Assembly (NCBI GenBank): GCA_010645155.1
Contig: CM021320.1
Coordinates: forward strand, 2,894,535 to 2,958,534
Origin: Tigriopus japonicus
Lineage: Eukaryota > Arthropoda > Copepoda > Harpacticoida > Harpacticidae
DNA length: 64,000 bases
Direction: 5' to 3'
Positions 24,201 through 37,005 of the stretch are shown piece after piece; the first letter of the stretch is position 1, and each line of letters begins with the position of its first letter. A program made the position numbers and the translations under genes. A model generated the notes under the pieces. The model was not told where the DNA came from, made no database searches, and saw nothing but the letters and a program-made list of their open reading frames with translations.

Positions 24201-27200
24201 TCTGCTGATTGGTTGGTTGCTTGGAACCATCTTCTTCTTCTTCTTCTTCTTGAGTCGAGTCAGAAATCATTATCATTAGCATCAAATGGATCTTTCGCAC
24301 GGCTTGGAAACCTCGTTTCAGAGGAAACAACGACTCGTTTGCATTTTCGTGGCCTTTTCCCACTCGATCTGTCCTTTAGTGTGAGGGTCTTCCGAAATTG
24401 GGGACTCTATTTGGGTTGACATCTCGCTCGGTCTGTGGTTGTGCAGTTTGAGTTGGCGAGTGGGTCTGTACGAACGTCCGTACGTTCACTTTTATTTGTA
24501 AGGCACCGTCATTGAAAGTCGTCTGCCTTATGCCAACAAGCTTCAGAGAGACTCACAAAAGAATTGTTCCTAAAAAGGTAAACGAAAGACAGGTTTTGCC
24601 AACATGCTTCCTGCCTGTCCAAGCAACAAAGATACAAAGGGAACACTTCTTGACGAATCTCTTTGAATATTATGCTCTTGGCACGAACATGTTTGTTTGT
24701 CACTCTCTTGGTTTCCCACGACTTACGTTGAATGGAACCAGCACAAGATTATCGCGTCATTTTCCTAATCCTCTCTTACTCTCGGATGATTAACTTTTCA
24801 ACTTTGATATCGGATCACGGGAGAGGAATAAACGTGGCCTTAAACATCTCGGATAGGGGTTGATATTACATTGGTCTCTTCCCTGATGGTTCTATTTCAC
24901 TCCTTGACGTAAAAAAAGTGCTGACAGTCACATATTTCAAATCCATCAGCACTTTTTATTGTTCTCTCATAGCATGCTGTATAGTATCTCCAGCTCTCTT
25001 TTGCCTCTTTCTCTCTGAGTAGTGACTTTCAGATGGTTTATAGATGGTTTATACCCCGATGGGACTCTGGGAACTTTTGCCTTCCTTTTCCAACTTGGAA
25101 TGTGGCATATGTCCTGATCATTTGGTTCTGATGAATTGGAACATTGCTGGAATGCTGGGCTCAGTTGCGAATCTGGTAGTGAAATAACCATATCTTAGGG
25201 TGAATCTGAGTCTGTCTTGGAAATTTTATGAGGCATAAGGCTTCCAGATGCAAAAAAGGAGCGAAAAGGGAGCACGAAAAGGATTCGGGCTCCTTTTTTC
25301 GCACAAAGAACGGAAAGCCATTTATCATCATCAGAGACGTTTTTTATTGAGCTCTCATTCTTTGTTTCTTAAAGTGATGGCACTGATTTCCCGGTCGCTC
25401 TTTTTCGTCCTTATTTTCATTCATGAACATCAATCTCGTAAAATGAATAACTAATGGCTAAAAGACCTTCTGATGGCGATGTCAATCAAAAGTGTTGAAC
25501 AAAATGATGATTGCGAGTAAAAGCTTGTTACTAAAACACTATTCAAGACAAGAAGAGTTTATTTCCCAAAACTGACTTTCAGGAAATTCAATGGGGTATA
25601 AGTAGCAGCGTGTTTTAAAACATTTGTTCCATCCCAAAAATCAACTTAAAAACGTTCAGTCAGCAGATGTACAAAGTATGTGATATGTGTCAAGTTTTCC
25701 GGACAAACAAACATATCTACCTGACTATTTTTGCATTTTTAAGATTTCTTTTCTCATTTTATCGAAGCAAGTAAACTAAGAAACATTTTTTAATATTTTT
25801 CACCAACCCTAAACTCAAAAATCACGAGTCCATATATTATTATAGTGATGGTCTTAGTACCTTTGCAAGCTCGAACATGAATTGCAGCCATTCCCAATTT
25901 CTACTGAGGTTCGACGTCAATAACGTATAACGTTATCAACAAGTTCTGTCACTTAACTAATCACCAAGAGAATTGGCCCCACTCATTTGCTTTTAATGAG
26001 AAGAAATCGAACCAGGGGTGACAAACAATCAATTAGACGTGCGCTAACAGGTATTTTGATCAATGACCATTACTTCAGGCAAATCCGTCAAGGCTCAAAA
26101 GTCTTTTTGTTGCACACTTTATGGTACTGAAAAGAAAGTAGGTGTCAAGTTTCTGCATGAGAAGGGCTTGTCGTAAAAGTTGAAGCTTGTCCTATAAAGT
26201 TAAAATTTGATGTAAAAATGAAGAAGTTTCCATTAAAACTTGAGGGAACAGACCTTGAGCGACTTTGAATTAGGAATGGACTAGCCAATAACACTGCTTT
26301 TAGCCTCATCGAGCCACATTTTGTAGTGGAATCTGGGTTACTTTTAACAAGACTTTTGAGGACTCAGTTGAAGAAATTGCTTTATAGCCCAGGTGAGAAA
26401 ATGGAACATGTTTCGTGGATTGGGTAAATTTGAGGAGGTATGCAAATAATGCGCCATGCTTTGTATTTTCGGCAGTATAAGTCTAGTGAAAACGGTGGTA
26501 ATTCAAGTCACGGTTAGAAAAGAAGAGGCTCCAAAGGTTCTCCCTCAATTCTTGGGACTGGCACATCTTCATTGGTGACATTATTATCTGGGAACAGTTT
26601 GAACACACATGCATGGTTCCCAATTCACCAAACTCGAAGGGTGAGCCTGTCTCAAGTCAAAAAGTAAGGTATGTGTTTAAAATGAGGCATGCTGGAATTC
26701 TGGAGAAAGAAAGGAGAGGAAAAGTCGGGTCCACGCCATATCTTGAGTGGTCCTATTAGATGGAACATGTTCAAAAAGTGTACATCGACTTCTATCTAGT
26801 AGAATAATCGCCTCAAGGTATTCAATCCCATTAGAGTGTTCCATTTTTCCACCAGGTTGGATTCTGGGATCACTCTGGCAGGCCAATGCAGTTTTGTTCA
26901 ACGAGGAGTGTGTTCCAAAGACGAAAAGAAAACTTGAGGCAAGAGGGTAGACTCACTTTTTTCTGATACTCCCTGTTGAATTGAGTAGATTGGACCCATT
27001 TTCCGAGAACGTGTACATTGTTACATAGCTGGCCGATTGGCCCTTTTCCCCCTTTCTTATTTGGTTCCTTGGAACATTTTTCCCCTCGGCCGTTGAACAA
27101 GGAGAGAAATAATCGTTCCATCAACGAAGTCGAGCAGGTGGATCAAATGAATGCACTCCAATCGATGGATATGTTCAGGGCCCCATTTTATTCAATCAAT

Positions 27201-30200
27201 ATTGTCGGCGACTCCATCCACGAAAAGGGATCAAAATCGAAAGCTTGGCTCGCTTTGGAACAGGCACTTGTGATTTAGTGCGTCAAGTTGGTTCCAAGTT
27301 GGATCTCTCCTCAACGACTAGCTGAATCCTTACTTGAGAGCATATAAAGTATAGACCATTTAGCAAGGGACAAAAAACTTTTCGACGATCTCTCTCTTTT
27401 TGCGTTTGATTCGATGTGGCCCACCATTGTTCCAATTGTTCCAATGTGAATGTGCGTCGGCTATTGACCCTCAACAACTAAACCAATCTTCTTCCCTTCT
27501 CTCTTGCTTCCCCGACTATTTGCTGCAAGATCACTTTGCCTCACTTTGATTCTCTTAAGCCTACTTGTGGCAGGGTTCCTACTTTGTTCCTCACTCCCTG
27601 ATCTTCTTCGCATTTGACTCTTGCGTATTGTGGATCGACTGTCTCTCACTCTAATGAAGACATTGATGTGACGTATAAGCTCTAAACAGCCATTGAAGGC
27701 TGGACGTTGGGAAATGCTTGTATTTCTTTTCGAACATACCGTGAAACCCGTGAAAACAATTCCGAGTGATAAATGGACCCCTCCACCTTCATCCTTATTT
27801 GTTGATGTAACAATCCACTCGCTTTTTCGTCTGTATCCCTTTTCATTCCCATGTGGATGGACGAAACCAACTGCGCGGACAAAACTGGAAGCTACATTTT
27901 TTATCTTACTTTTTGCGTCTGGAGTCTATTTTGTTTCATTCAAAATTCAAGAAATCAACGAGGAGAGATAGCTTATTAGGGAACTCATGTGTCTTAACTA
28001 ATGCTAACATGGAATCCATGCATGTATTTGCTTAGGATCTTGGGTGGCCTATTTTTATGTAGGTCGTTTCTTCGCCATGTTGAGCAACACATCAAGTTGG
28101 GGGGTCCGATTGGCCACTCTGAGGTTCAGTTAAGGAATGTATGCTTGATCCATCCACTTTGCAGGATTTCTGACCGTTCAATGGAACATGATATTGCCTG
28201 TAAAATGACCCAATTTAATATGGACAAGTTTAAGAGCTATTGAAAATACGGGATAAGAAGAGTCAACATTTGTTCCATTCCGCAATGGTTTTGGTTCTGA
28301 AGCATGGTTGCCGGATTTTCTCAGACGAAGTTTGCCAAAGGAGTTGCCATTTAAAAAAGATAGTTGCCACTTTTGCGCAAAAGCATAGATAATTGCACAA
28401 ATCATTATAAATTTTACTGCTTCCATTGGTTTTGCAAGAAGTCAATTAATTCAATGTATTGCTTATACATAAACATATAATGAAACATGAAAACAAGAAA
28501 TAATCTGAAGAATGCAAAAATTTCATTACTTTGCTGGACCATTCAAAACAGGCATTTGAAAAACAAAAACGACTTAAGAATTTTAATTCTTAAAATTGAA
28601 TGAGTAAGTCAGTGCATCGACCTATTCCTGAACTAACATGATGTGAAGAATATTAATTATTAAATAAATATATACACTGTATATATAAATGTAAAAATAA
28701 TATAATAAATATAAGATATATAAATTGACTTTGAATGGCATATTACAACTTTTGGCAATTATTTTTGGACTTCATGAGAACATTTTTCAATTGGCACACA
28801 CGCCTTCTAACTTTTAGGTAACGTCTAGTAACGTCACATCTTATCAACTTATGTTTATTATCCCTTCCCTTGTGGCCCAATGCCACAAAAGTAAAATACG
28901 CCATTTGAGTAGAATAGTTGCCATAAAATTGCCAATATCGTGAAAAATTGTCACTTGCAAAAGTATCGCCACGGGCAAGAAATGGTTGCGATTTTGACGG
29001 ATAATGGCATGAAAAATTGCCATCAGGCAACCATGTTCTGAAGATCTATGAACTTTGACCCAATCTTCTTTTCTCCGTTTGTTTGATCGATGCCATTGAA
29101 TTAGTGGACCATATCAATTCATCAACACGTATGGACATGTTCGATTGTCCCATTTCCTTTTTTGGAGAGAGGGACCGAAGGCCAATTTTGTCATCGCCAA
29201 TCTATCAAATTGTGGACTCCAAAAAACTCACTTAGTAGAGTAGAAAGGTTATGAATCAAACAATATTTGGGTCCTGCAGCACTCTTGTCATTATGCTGTT
29301 CTTTTAAAATGCCTTTTTCTTCGATTTCTCCTTTGTCATGTGCAAACTGACTTATATTTCTCCTATAAGAACATTTTTAACGTTCGCATTTGAGGCTTGC
29401 CGTTTTATGGTGTTTCCTAGTTGCTAAATAAGAATACTACAGAGCTTCTAGTGAAGAATCCACTCCCAAAAACTGATAACAGCTTTGTGACTCTGTACAT
29501 TTTAGAACATTTAAATACCCGGTCTAATAAGTATACAATCCTATTTATCCCAAACTGGGCATGGTCTTTCTGGCCATTTCTAATCAGAGGCAAGAGCATG
29601 AGCAATTGCCAGTCGATTTGATGTCATACTGCAATACGGTACCTTTTTCAGGGTACACGCCCTCCTTTGGGTCTCCATTATTTTCCAGTAACCAAGTCCA
29701 GTCACCATAAAACATAACACATCTACTCAGTAGGACGGTCCTAGGGTCCCAGCCTGCCCCTTTTTCCCAAATGTTGGAACAGACCTTTTGTGCATTGAAG
29801 CAACGACAATATTTCCATTTCGACAAGCCAGACATGACCGTTTTAGCAGCCGTCGCCAGAGTGGGATTCCCAAATGGAACGACCCACGACCTCCATGTGG
29901 GCCATGGCGATGAAGAGGTGGTACCAGAATCATTTGGGTGCCATTTGAGAGGGGCTCTATGTAGACATGGGGTCCTAGTCCTAGTAGTTGAGATAAGTTT
30001 TAGGGCTCCTCCTCACCTTGGCCCTCGATCCTACTTTACCCACCGAGCCAAATGGGGTGGAACATATAAAAGGTCGTTTTCTCCATTGAATTGGAGGGCT
30101 TTTTCAAGCGTTTTTTCTCCCCAACAAATATTTATGGAACCTGGGGTGGAACACGAGGATTACGGAAGACGAGGAATTTTTTTTTGCTGCTTGTCGCAAT

Positions 30201-31300
30201 TTATGCATCCTCGCCTTGTTGCTTTGGAGATGGGGATAAATCTATTCCCTGGAGCAATGACTCTGCAATTGAATCAGTTTCCCAGGTCCCTCCAACAAAG
30301 GATAAGCAAGTTATTGGCAAAATAAGACGTAATTCGATTTGTCAAAACTCAGAGATGAATTAAAAACTTCTCAACGCTTTCCATTGCTTTTTTCGATGTT
30401 AGGTTAATCGACTCTTTCACGAGGAAAACATTCAAAATTGGATATTGGCGTCAGCAACTCTTGTTCCTTCACTCTCTCTATTGTTTCAAAAGAGTGGGTG
30501 CCAAAGGTCAATCCATTAATGTGAACCGCCTTAAGCGCTGAAGAGCTTTGCGGTATTCTCAGTACTGTTGTTTGGTTTTGCCAGGATCTGCCAAGAAGAG
30601 GATTAGATGTAATGACAACTCGTTGTTAGGATCCGCTTTCGACAGAATTAGGCCATATTTTGAGCTCGACAACAGGATATTGATATTTGGTATAGTTCTT
30701 TTGAACCGGTGGAAGAAAACTCGGCTGGCTCTTCTTCTGGCTAATGTTCCTAACCACGAACAAAAGCAGAGAAGAGAACAGGTTAATTGAATCACGTCAA
30801 GTTTGAGCACTTGCAGAAGGCCACGAAAAAGGTCAAGATACAATTTTCGTACGTTCGAAACATTTCAATATGGGCTATGTTAATTCAAAACCCATTGGGT
30901 TAGTTTTCCTTTCTTTTTCGTGGAAGGCCCTTTTTAGAGTGAGCCTGAACTACTATTGTGACGACGGGAAAGCTAATTAAACAGATTGGAAAAGACCCCT
31001 TAGTCTAACAAAGGAGTCCCCCTCTTCTTTTTTATACTTCCCCTGCCTCCCAATGACACAGCACAAAAAGCGAATCAATCACTGGAATCAAAGAATGGAA
31101 CACCTTCGCTTGCCTAGGATGAACGAACGGCTGGAAGCCAATTGACACCTTGAAATTGAGTCAAAGCGAGTCTAAAGTTCCCACGGTGACGCCACCTGCT
31201 GGGCCTCCCTTGGTTTGGCTCTGATACGAAAACTTGACTAAATTAGATTTTCTACACCTTTTTTTCTAGTGGAACCCTGATGGACATTTGCCATAGAGAT
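18245..31300. other. Gap: 13-kb region without recognised genes
   Basis: I see no credible gene. The longest open frame (29771-30325, +) has no recognisable motif and is paralleled by frames on the other strand. Notable non-coding content: a CAA-rich microsatellite near 18324-18345, a long inverted repeat at 21404-21850, a CTT microsatellite at about 24230-24250, a 13-bp-stem hairpin at about 24912-24957 (AAAAAGTGCTGA and its complement), and an AT-rich stretch at 28640-28720. The region may include promoter and untranslated exons of K2P-C. Confidence 0.55.
21404..21850. repeat. Long inverted repeat (foldback element), 447 bp
   Basis: The left arm (about 21404-21580) and right arm (about 21665-21850) are reverse complements with scattered mismatches. 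Examples are ACTGAATTTCT..GGGAGGCTAACGA in the left arm against TCGTTAGCCTCCC..AGAAATTCAGT in the right, and further inside TTTCAGCTCAATCGAA against TTCGATTGAGCTGAAA, and AAAAGTTATGC against GCATAACTTTT. The loop is about 85 bases. No terminal duplication was found. It is a foldback or MITE-type element, or a hairpin-RNA source. Confidence 0.75.
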
Positions 31301-31314
31301 GATGGTTGCAAAAG

Positions 31315-34300
31315 ATGGCCTCTAAAGACCCAGACCTTCAAGTGTTGACCTCGAGAGAGGCCCGTGCTCGTCGACGACCTCCACCACCACCTCCTTCTCT
31401 GCTATCCAAATCATCGTCAAGTCGATCGCAAAGAGGTCGTTTGGGCTGCTTTCGATTGTGGATGTCCATGACCTTTAGTGCTATTGGAGTGATCACGGTA
31501 TTGATTGTCTATTTGGTGGGATGTGCCATCATTTTTACGAGTATCGAAAGTCATTCCGACCCAAGAGTTCCATCGAAAAACCAACACCATGACCGTGAGG
31601 AAGGTAAGCCTTGCCGTTAGGAAATTAAGGGATTGAATTATGAGTTGGAACGGCATTCCCAAGAAGCCTTTCCTAGTTTCTCCGATGTGGAACGACTTGT
31701 AGTATGTGTCTTTGAGAGTGGCTGGCACATTCCAAGAGATTTCCACTTTATGAGAGATTTTCTAGCCAATTCAAGTGTTAGTGCAAATTGGGAAAAGTTT
31801 GCAGGATTGTTGCCACTTTTGGAACGAAGAAACTCTCTCTCGCAAGAACTGAGATTTGAAGAAAGAGCTGGGGAAATTTTAGGGGCTGTGCAGATAGATC
31901 CAGGAAATTAATAAGGTCCTTCGCGACGATTTGAAGCCCCACCAATGTTCCAAGACTGAAACTTGCCTGAAAAATTGACATTATATTTAATTGGAACATT
32001 TGGCACACCCTCTTCCAGATACGGTAGCTGTGAAGACCCTCGGATCTTTCTGATGTATTAGAAAGAATTGTAACAGCAGGGGAAACTTTTCCACTTTCCA
32101 TTGTGTTGAAACAATTGAAAAAAATGGTTCAAGCGATAAAACTTGCCGACTTCCTGCTTCTGTACGGATGAAAAATGTGCCCAAACCCGAGGCTAAAAAA
32201 AAGTAGCCAAAGGTATGAATGGTCCATAGGAACATTCCATACAAGTACTCCGGTGTTCGAGATCCTGATCCACCAAAGGTCTTCATGACTTGTTGGGACA
32301 CGATACTCTGAGTGAACTGCATTTGTTTTTCCCCCTTTTCAGGATATTTGAAGTCAGGACACATAATCCAGAACGAGTATTCTAACGACGTTCTCAGTCT
32401 GGAAGTGCAAGAGCAACAGCACCTGCGAGAGGCTAGAGAGCTCCGACAACAATTGGTGGAACATCTTTGGAAGATCACAGAGGAACTCAACATTCTCTAC
32501 AAAGACAATTGGACAGCCTTGGCCAACCGCGAAGTGATCAAGTTTCAGAAAGGGCTGCTCAACAACGGAATGTGGAGGCCTCCGCCCATGGGAGGGGTTA
32601 GGAGACAGGAGGCTGATTATCAGTCGGTGTCCATGGATCACAGACGAAACGAGATCCAGGTGGTGTTGGCCAATGCTGAAAGAGAAGCCAAGGATGGACC
32701 AACTCAGTCTGTGGAACCAGGAGGCGCTCTGGCCAGTTTTACGTGGAACTTTTTCTCCTCTTTTCTTTACTCGTTGTCGTTGGTAACGACTGTTGGTGAG
32801 TGGGTCATGATTTATTTAACTTGGGATCAGACAACACCCTTACCGTGGAACAAAAAGAAGTGGGTCACCATAAAATGTGAAAAAAACATAAGTGGGTTAT
32901 TTGGTGTGTTGGGTAATCAAATTTATAAGCCACCCATGCAACAAGATTATCTCTGAGTTTCCAAGGCTTTTTTGTAATGAAATTTTCGGCGTTATGGACC
33001 ACAAATGTGCAGCCTTTGAAGATCCAGAAAGGACAGCCGAGGGAACTGCAGAGCCATCATAAAACCATGATCCATCACTAGAAATAACACCTTAGAGTGC
33101 AAACATGACATAAGAATGCACTTTCTGGTCGAAATGCACTCGTGGAGGGCAAGAAAAAAAAACGCGAATGAAGGAAAGTAGGGAGGAAGTCGTTTCTGTT
33201 TAAACGATAACGAGCAATTGCATTTTAGTACACGTTCAATCTTAAAACATAAAAAAACCTTGAGATCGATCAAAAATAGATCGATCCATCAAAATGACTG
33301 GCGAGAACGCAAGCCAGTCCCTAAATGATCATATTTTTGCTCCAACTTTCAGGATATCCTCATCAAGTCCCGGAGACGAGTATGGGCAAGATTCTGACCA
33401 TGATTTGTGCTCTGCTGGGAATTCCCTTGCTTCTCATCTATTTGGTCATTGTGGGAAATTGTCTCGCGGGACTCTTTAGTCGATTCTACGCCAACTTGTG
33501 CTGCCAGTGTTGCCTTCGATCATCCAAACGATTGCCATCCTCGTCTTCCGGTCGTGGCGACGAATTTGATCTGAGTGACTTTGACAGTGTGGGTGGGAGC
33601 AGTGTTACCTCGCGGTCCTCCGCTCATCATTCCTTCCGTGGTGGGGGAGAAGGCTGTCGACGAGGCCAAATGCAGAGGGACTCCTCGAGTGGCCTTCCAG
33701 TATCTTCATCGACATCTCTTAATGGCAAAGATCTGACTTCCTTCCCTGCGTCGGCCGCTTCATCAAGCCCTCAGACCAAAAGCGGAGATCGCCGCCATCA
33801 CCATCATCATAATACTCATCATGATCATCATCAAGTTCCGGGTTGGATTTGCTTCATCCTGATTTTTGCTTACGTCTGTGGATCTGCTGGCCTTTTTTCA
33901 GCCCTCCAAGGATGGGAATGGTTGGAAAGCGTGTTCTTCTGCTTCACTCTTCTTGCGACCATTGGTTTTGTGGACGTACCTGCCACTCGACCGGGTCATA
34001 TGGCAGCTCAAAAGGGATCAAAACCGGAGATTGGTGGACTTTTTGTGATGTTGTGCACGTTGTATCTACTTCTGGGCTTGGCTCTGGTTTCCATGGGTGT
34101 CACAATTTTGATACATTCCGGAACCCAGACAGCTTTTATCAAAATTGTCTCCTCATGTGTGTCCAGTGGCCAAGGATCACAGGGTGCGCGTCTTTTGGAC
34201 CACGAGGCAACTCTCGGCCACTCTGAAGGACCCTCCTGACAGAAGGCTAAACCAGGCGGAGTTATCCAGCATGACTCAGACACAAAAAATTCTGACAGGA

Positions 34301-35193
34301 CGGCTTCATTGTCCAGAGAGACGTCCCTTGAGCATTTTCCAATTTCAGGGGCCTCACGTCAATCCTCCACCCTGTTGGAGGACGGGGCTAAAATCATGGT
34401 TTCCAGCGATAAAGCTCCCAAACCCGGGGCGCAGTTGCCCCAAGATAACCTCATCATTCCCTCAGCCCAGAGCTCATCAACTTTTATACCCATCGTACCA
34501 GCTCATTCATCATCCAGTACCTCCCGAGTCTTTCAGCCTTTAGTTCAAGGCTCACGCCCGCCCGGGGATGATTCATCGTTTCAAACCTTCAACAAACCAT
34601 TATTGCCGGAACCGAATGTAGTTCCTGGAAATCATTTAGGATCCCTCTCGTCTTCGTCTTCCTCTCGGCCAAAGTCAGCAACACTCACAAGAAGTGGAAG
34701 AATGTCCGCAGATCCATTCCCTCTGGAACACCGCCAGTTCTCTCACCCCAGGGGACATCAAAGCGTGGCCCTGAATGCACTTGACTTAGATCCATTGGAC
34801 TTGCGCAACATCGATCCCGCGTTAGCCAAGCAAATATTAGACGAAATCAAGAGCGGGGCCGATATCGAGCCGGTGCTCACAAAATTCCAAGTGATACAAG
34901 CTTCATCCAAACGAAGGGAGAGTGCCATAGGGATCTCAAGGAAAACTCCAGAGCTCCTTAACCCGGTGACCCATTTTGGATCCAGACGGGAGAAAACCGT
35001 CACATTTCTCGATGAGCCAGCAGGACCAAATTGCTCCAATACGATAACAATGCAGAATCTTGGAACAACAGCAGGTGCTTCAACAATCAACAGCCCGACA
35101 TTCACTCACACAAGTGCTACCAACGCCCAAACAACACTTGTTAATACTTTGGGCGCCACAGCACTATTAAAATCTGACAATGTGTTGATGTGA
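31315..35193 (+). CDS. Two-pore-domain potassium channel paralogue with altered selectivity filters (K2P-C)
   Basis: Four exons (31315-31603, 32343-32795, 33353-34183 and 34349-35193) give 805 residues in phase. The N-terminus is Arg/Pro-rich. Span 1 is followed by a long cap (HLWKITEELN, sequon NWT). Pore 1 reads TTVGYP (245-250) where K2P channels have TTIGYG, and the phase-1 intron in the Gly codon is kept. Then come span 2, a Cys pair cluster (CCQCC), a Ser-rich loop with a His-rich stretch (RRHHHHHNTHHDHH, about residue 395), span 3, pore 2 reading ATIGFVD (449-455) instead of TTIGFGD, and span 4. The cytosolic tail of about 280 residues is Ser/Pro/Thr-rich. Losing the outer Gly in both filters should impair K+ selectivity or conduction; this is inference. 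If the last intron is retained, an in-frame TGA (34237-34239) ends a 542-residue form. It is the most divergent of the three paralogues. Confidence 0.85.
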
Positions 35194-35325
35194 ATTAACA
35201 TGAATGTGAATGTGATAACGTGAATGAACATGATAGACGAAAAAGTTGCAAATGTACAACAGCTAGGCATTGAATATTTTCAAACTTGGCAACTTTAATA
35301 CCTTTCCTAAACAAACTTCTTTCCA

Positions 35326-35331
35326 AATAAA
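35326..35331 (+). terminator. Polyadenylation signal of K2P-C
   Basis: An AATAAA lies 133 bases downstream of the stop at 35193, again inside TTTCCAAATAAAT as behind K2P-B. This supports 35193 as the true 3' coding end. Confidence 0.65.
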
Positions 35332-35339
35332 TCAAAGAT

Positions 35340-36960
35340 CAGAACTTATTTCGCTGCTTGAGTGTGTTGAAGCGCTACGCCGTAAACAAAACACGATTCT
35401 TATTTAAGCCCACTACATTTCAATCGCTTAATTGATAATTTAAACACCATCATGGAAGTCGAGTAGGTTGAATCGACAATCAAAATAGTGTTACTATTGC
35501 TTGGGGTTAAAACTTGACTCCCAACGATTGGGAGATTATTTTATGGTAACTCAAACTTCGAAGGACCGAGTGCCTCTCTTACTGAAGAGTAAGCCATGCC
35601 AGCCCAATGTCCGGTTTCAGACTTTCTTCCTTCCTTCCTTTTGGTGAAAACTCAAGCCCAAAAGGTCATTCCCAAGATTTTGATAGAGCTAGTTGAACTT
35701 AATAATTGTAGTTGCCAATAAAACAAGTCTTTGGAGATTCAGGCGATGCCTGAATAATAAAATAAAAATGATGATAACCGGGATCTTTAAAAGCAATGAA
35801 ACCTCGAGTCAAAAATACAACACTACAAACTCGAAACCGATGACAAAAAATAACAACATTGGCCATTGTAGATGAAATTTGGCTTTAGACCTTCCTCTAG
35901 AATTTAAAAATGGTATTTTGCATGCTTAAGCACTGCAGTACTGTTCTAGAAATAATCAGAGACAATTCTAATTTTCTGACATCGTCAATATTCTTTACAA
36001 AAATACCTAAAAATAGCTTGCATCTAAAATAATCGGCAATTTCTTTCGTCTTTTCTCGCTTAATCGGCCAAAAACTTGGATTTACTTGCATTTCAAGTTC
36101 TTTAAGCGTTGTTCTTAATTTTCCAAGCAAATCATATCTTCGAAGAAAGTTCAACGCCAATGCTTAAGGCAAAGTAATAATTTGATTATCAGTTGCGGTT
36201 TTGCACCAACAAAATACAATCCACACTTACAAATTAACTTGTACTCGTAGTGTTTCCCAACAGACACAGAAAGAAACGCTTTCTAGCCATGAGAACAATC
36301 AATGTATCTGTAAATCTGACTTCAGCTCTACTGAAAACGCTACCTAAAGAGGCATTTTTAAACTCTTGGTTTTTATTTGGCATATGTACTAACAAAAATT
36401 TCTTACCCATTAATTACTTCCTTGTATAAATTGTCTAGATTTCGCCGTTTTTGCACAAGCAAAGACTCTCCTCCGTTTCGTCTATTTTGTGGGAGCAATT
36501 TTGAAAGTCTTTCTGCGTTTGTACAGGCACTTAATTTGTCTTCTTTCTTCTTTACGCCTTAAACGCAATTTTTTTTTCGTTTTTTTCGTCTTATGGACAC
36601 TTTTATTCGTCTAAACTTCCTGTCCCTACTGATCATGCAACGATTTTACCGCTTCAGATAGTATACATGATGTCATGTCAGTTAAAAATGATTTTCGGCG
36701 AAAAATAGTTTTGTCGCATACACAATGAATTATTTTTAATCTAAATATGGAATTTGATATTTATCACCATTGATATATTTTACACAATTAAACAAGAACG
36801 TTTGCTTAATACTATCAAAACTATGAATAGGAATACTCAATATTAGAATAAATAATGATTGAATAAGTCTTTGAGGTGGACTATTCAGAGTATAACATCT
36901 CTTGATTTAAGAAAATCTCTCAACTTAAGAGTAAAATTATTGCTGACAGGCAAACTTTTT
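35340..36960. other. Gap: intergenic, contains a transposon end
   Basis: There is no gene signal. Near 36590-36628 lies a right terminus of the family found at 369-1211 (TTTTATTCGTCTAAACTTCCTGTCCCTA with small differences). A degenerate left end CAGAGACAATTC at about 35949 may belong to it, but no target duplication supports the pair. Confidence 0.5.
36590..36628. mobile_element. Terminus of a second copy of the 369-1211 hAT-like family
   Basis: The sequence ATTCGTCTAAACTTCCTGTC, followed by CCTA, ends at 36628. It differs from the right end at 1211 at few positions. The upstream 600 bases share the CTTTCGTCTTTTCTCGCTTAATCGG-type words of that element's interior. The left boundary is not secure. 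Confidence 0.5.
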
Positions 36961-37005
36961 TTAAGATTTCGCCAGTTTATCCATGATAATTGAAATCCAT
37001 TTATT

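Noticed and set aside
24912..24957. microRNA precursor
   Set aside because: The stem is only about 13 bp with a 21-base loop, too short for a usual precursor.
29771..30325. 184-codon + strand open frame
   Set aside because: No domain, signal peptide or membrane span, overlapped by other frames, no splice partners; treated as chance.
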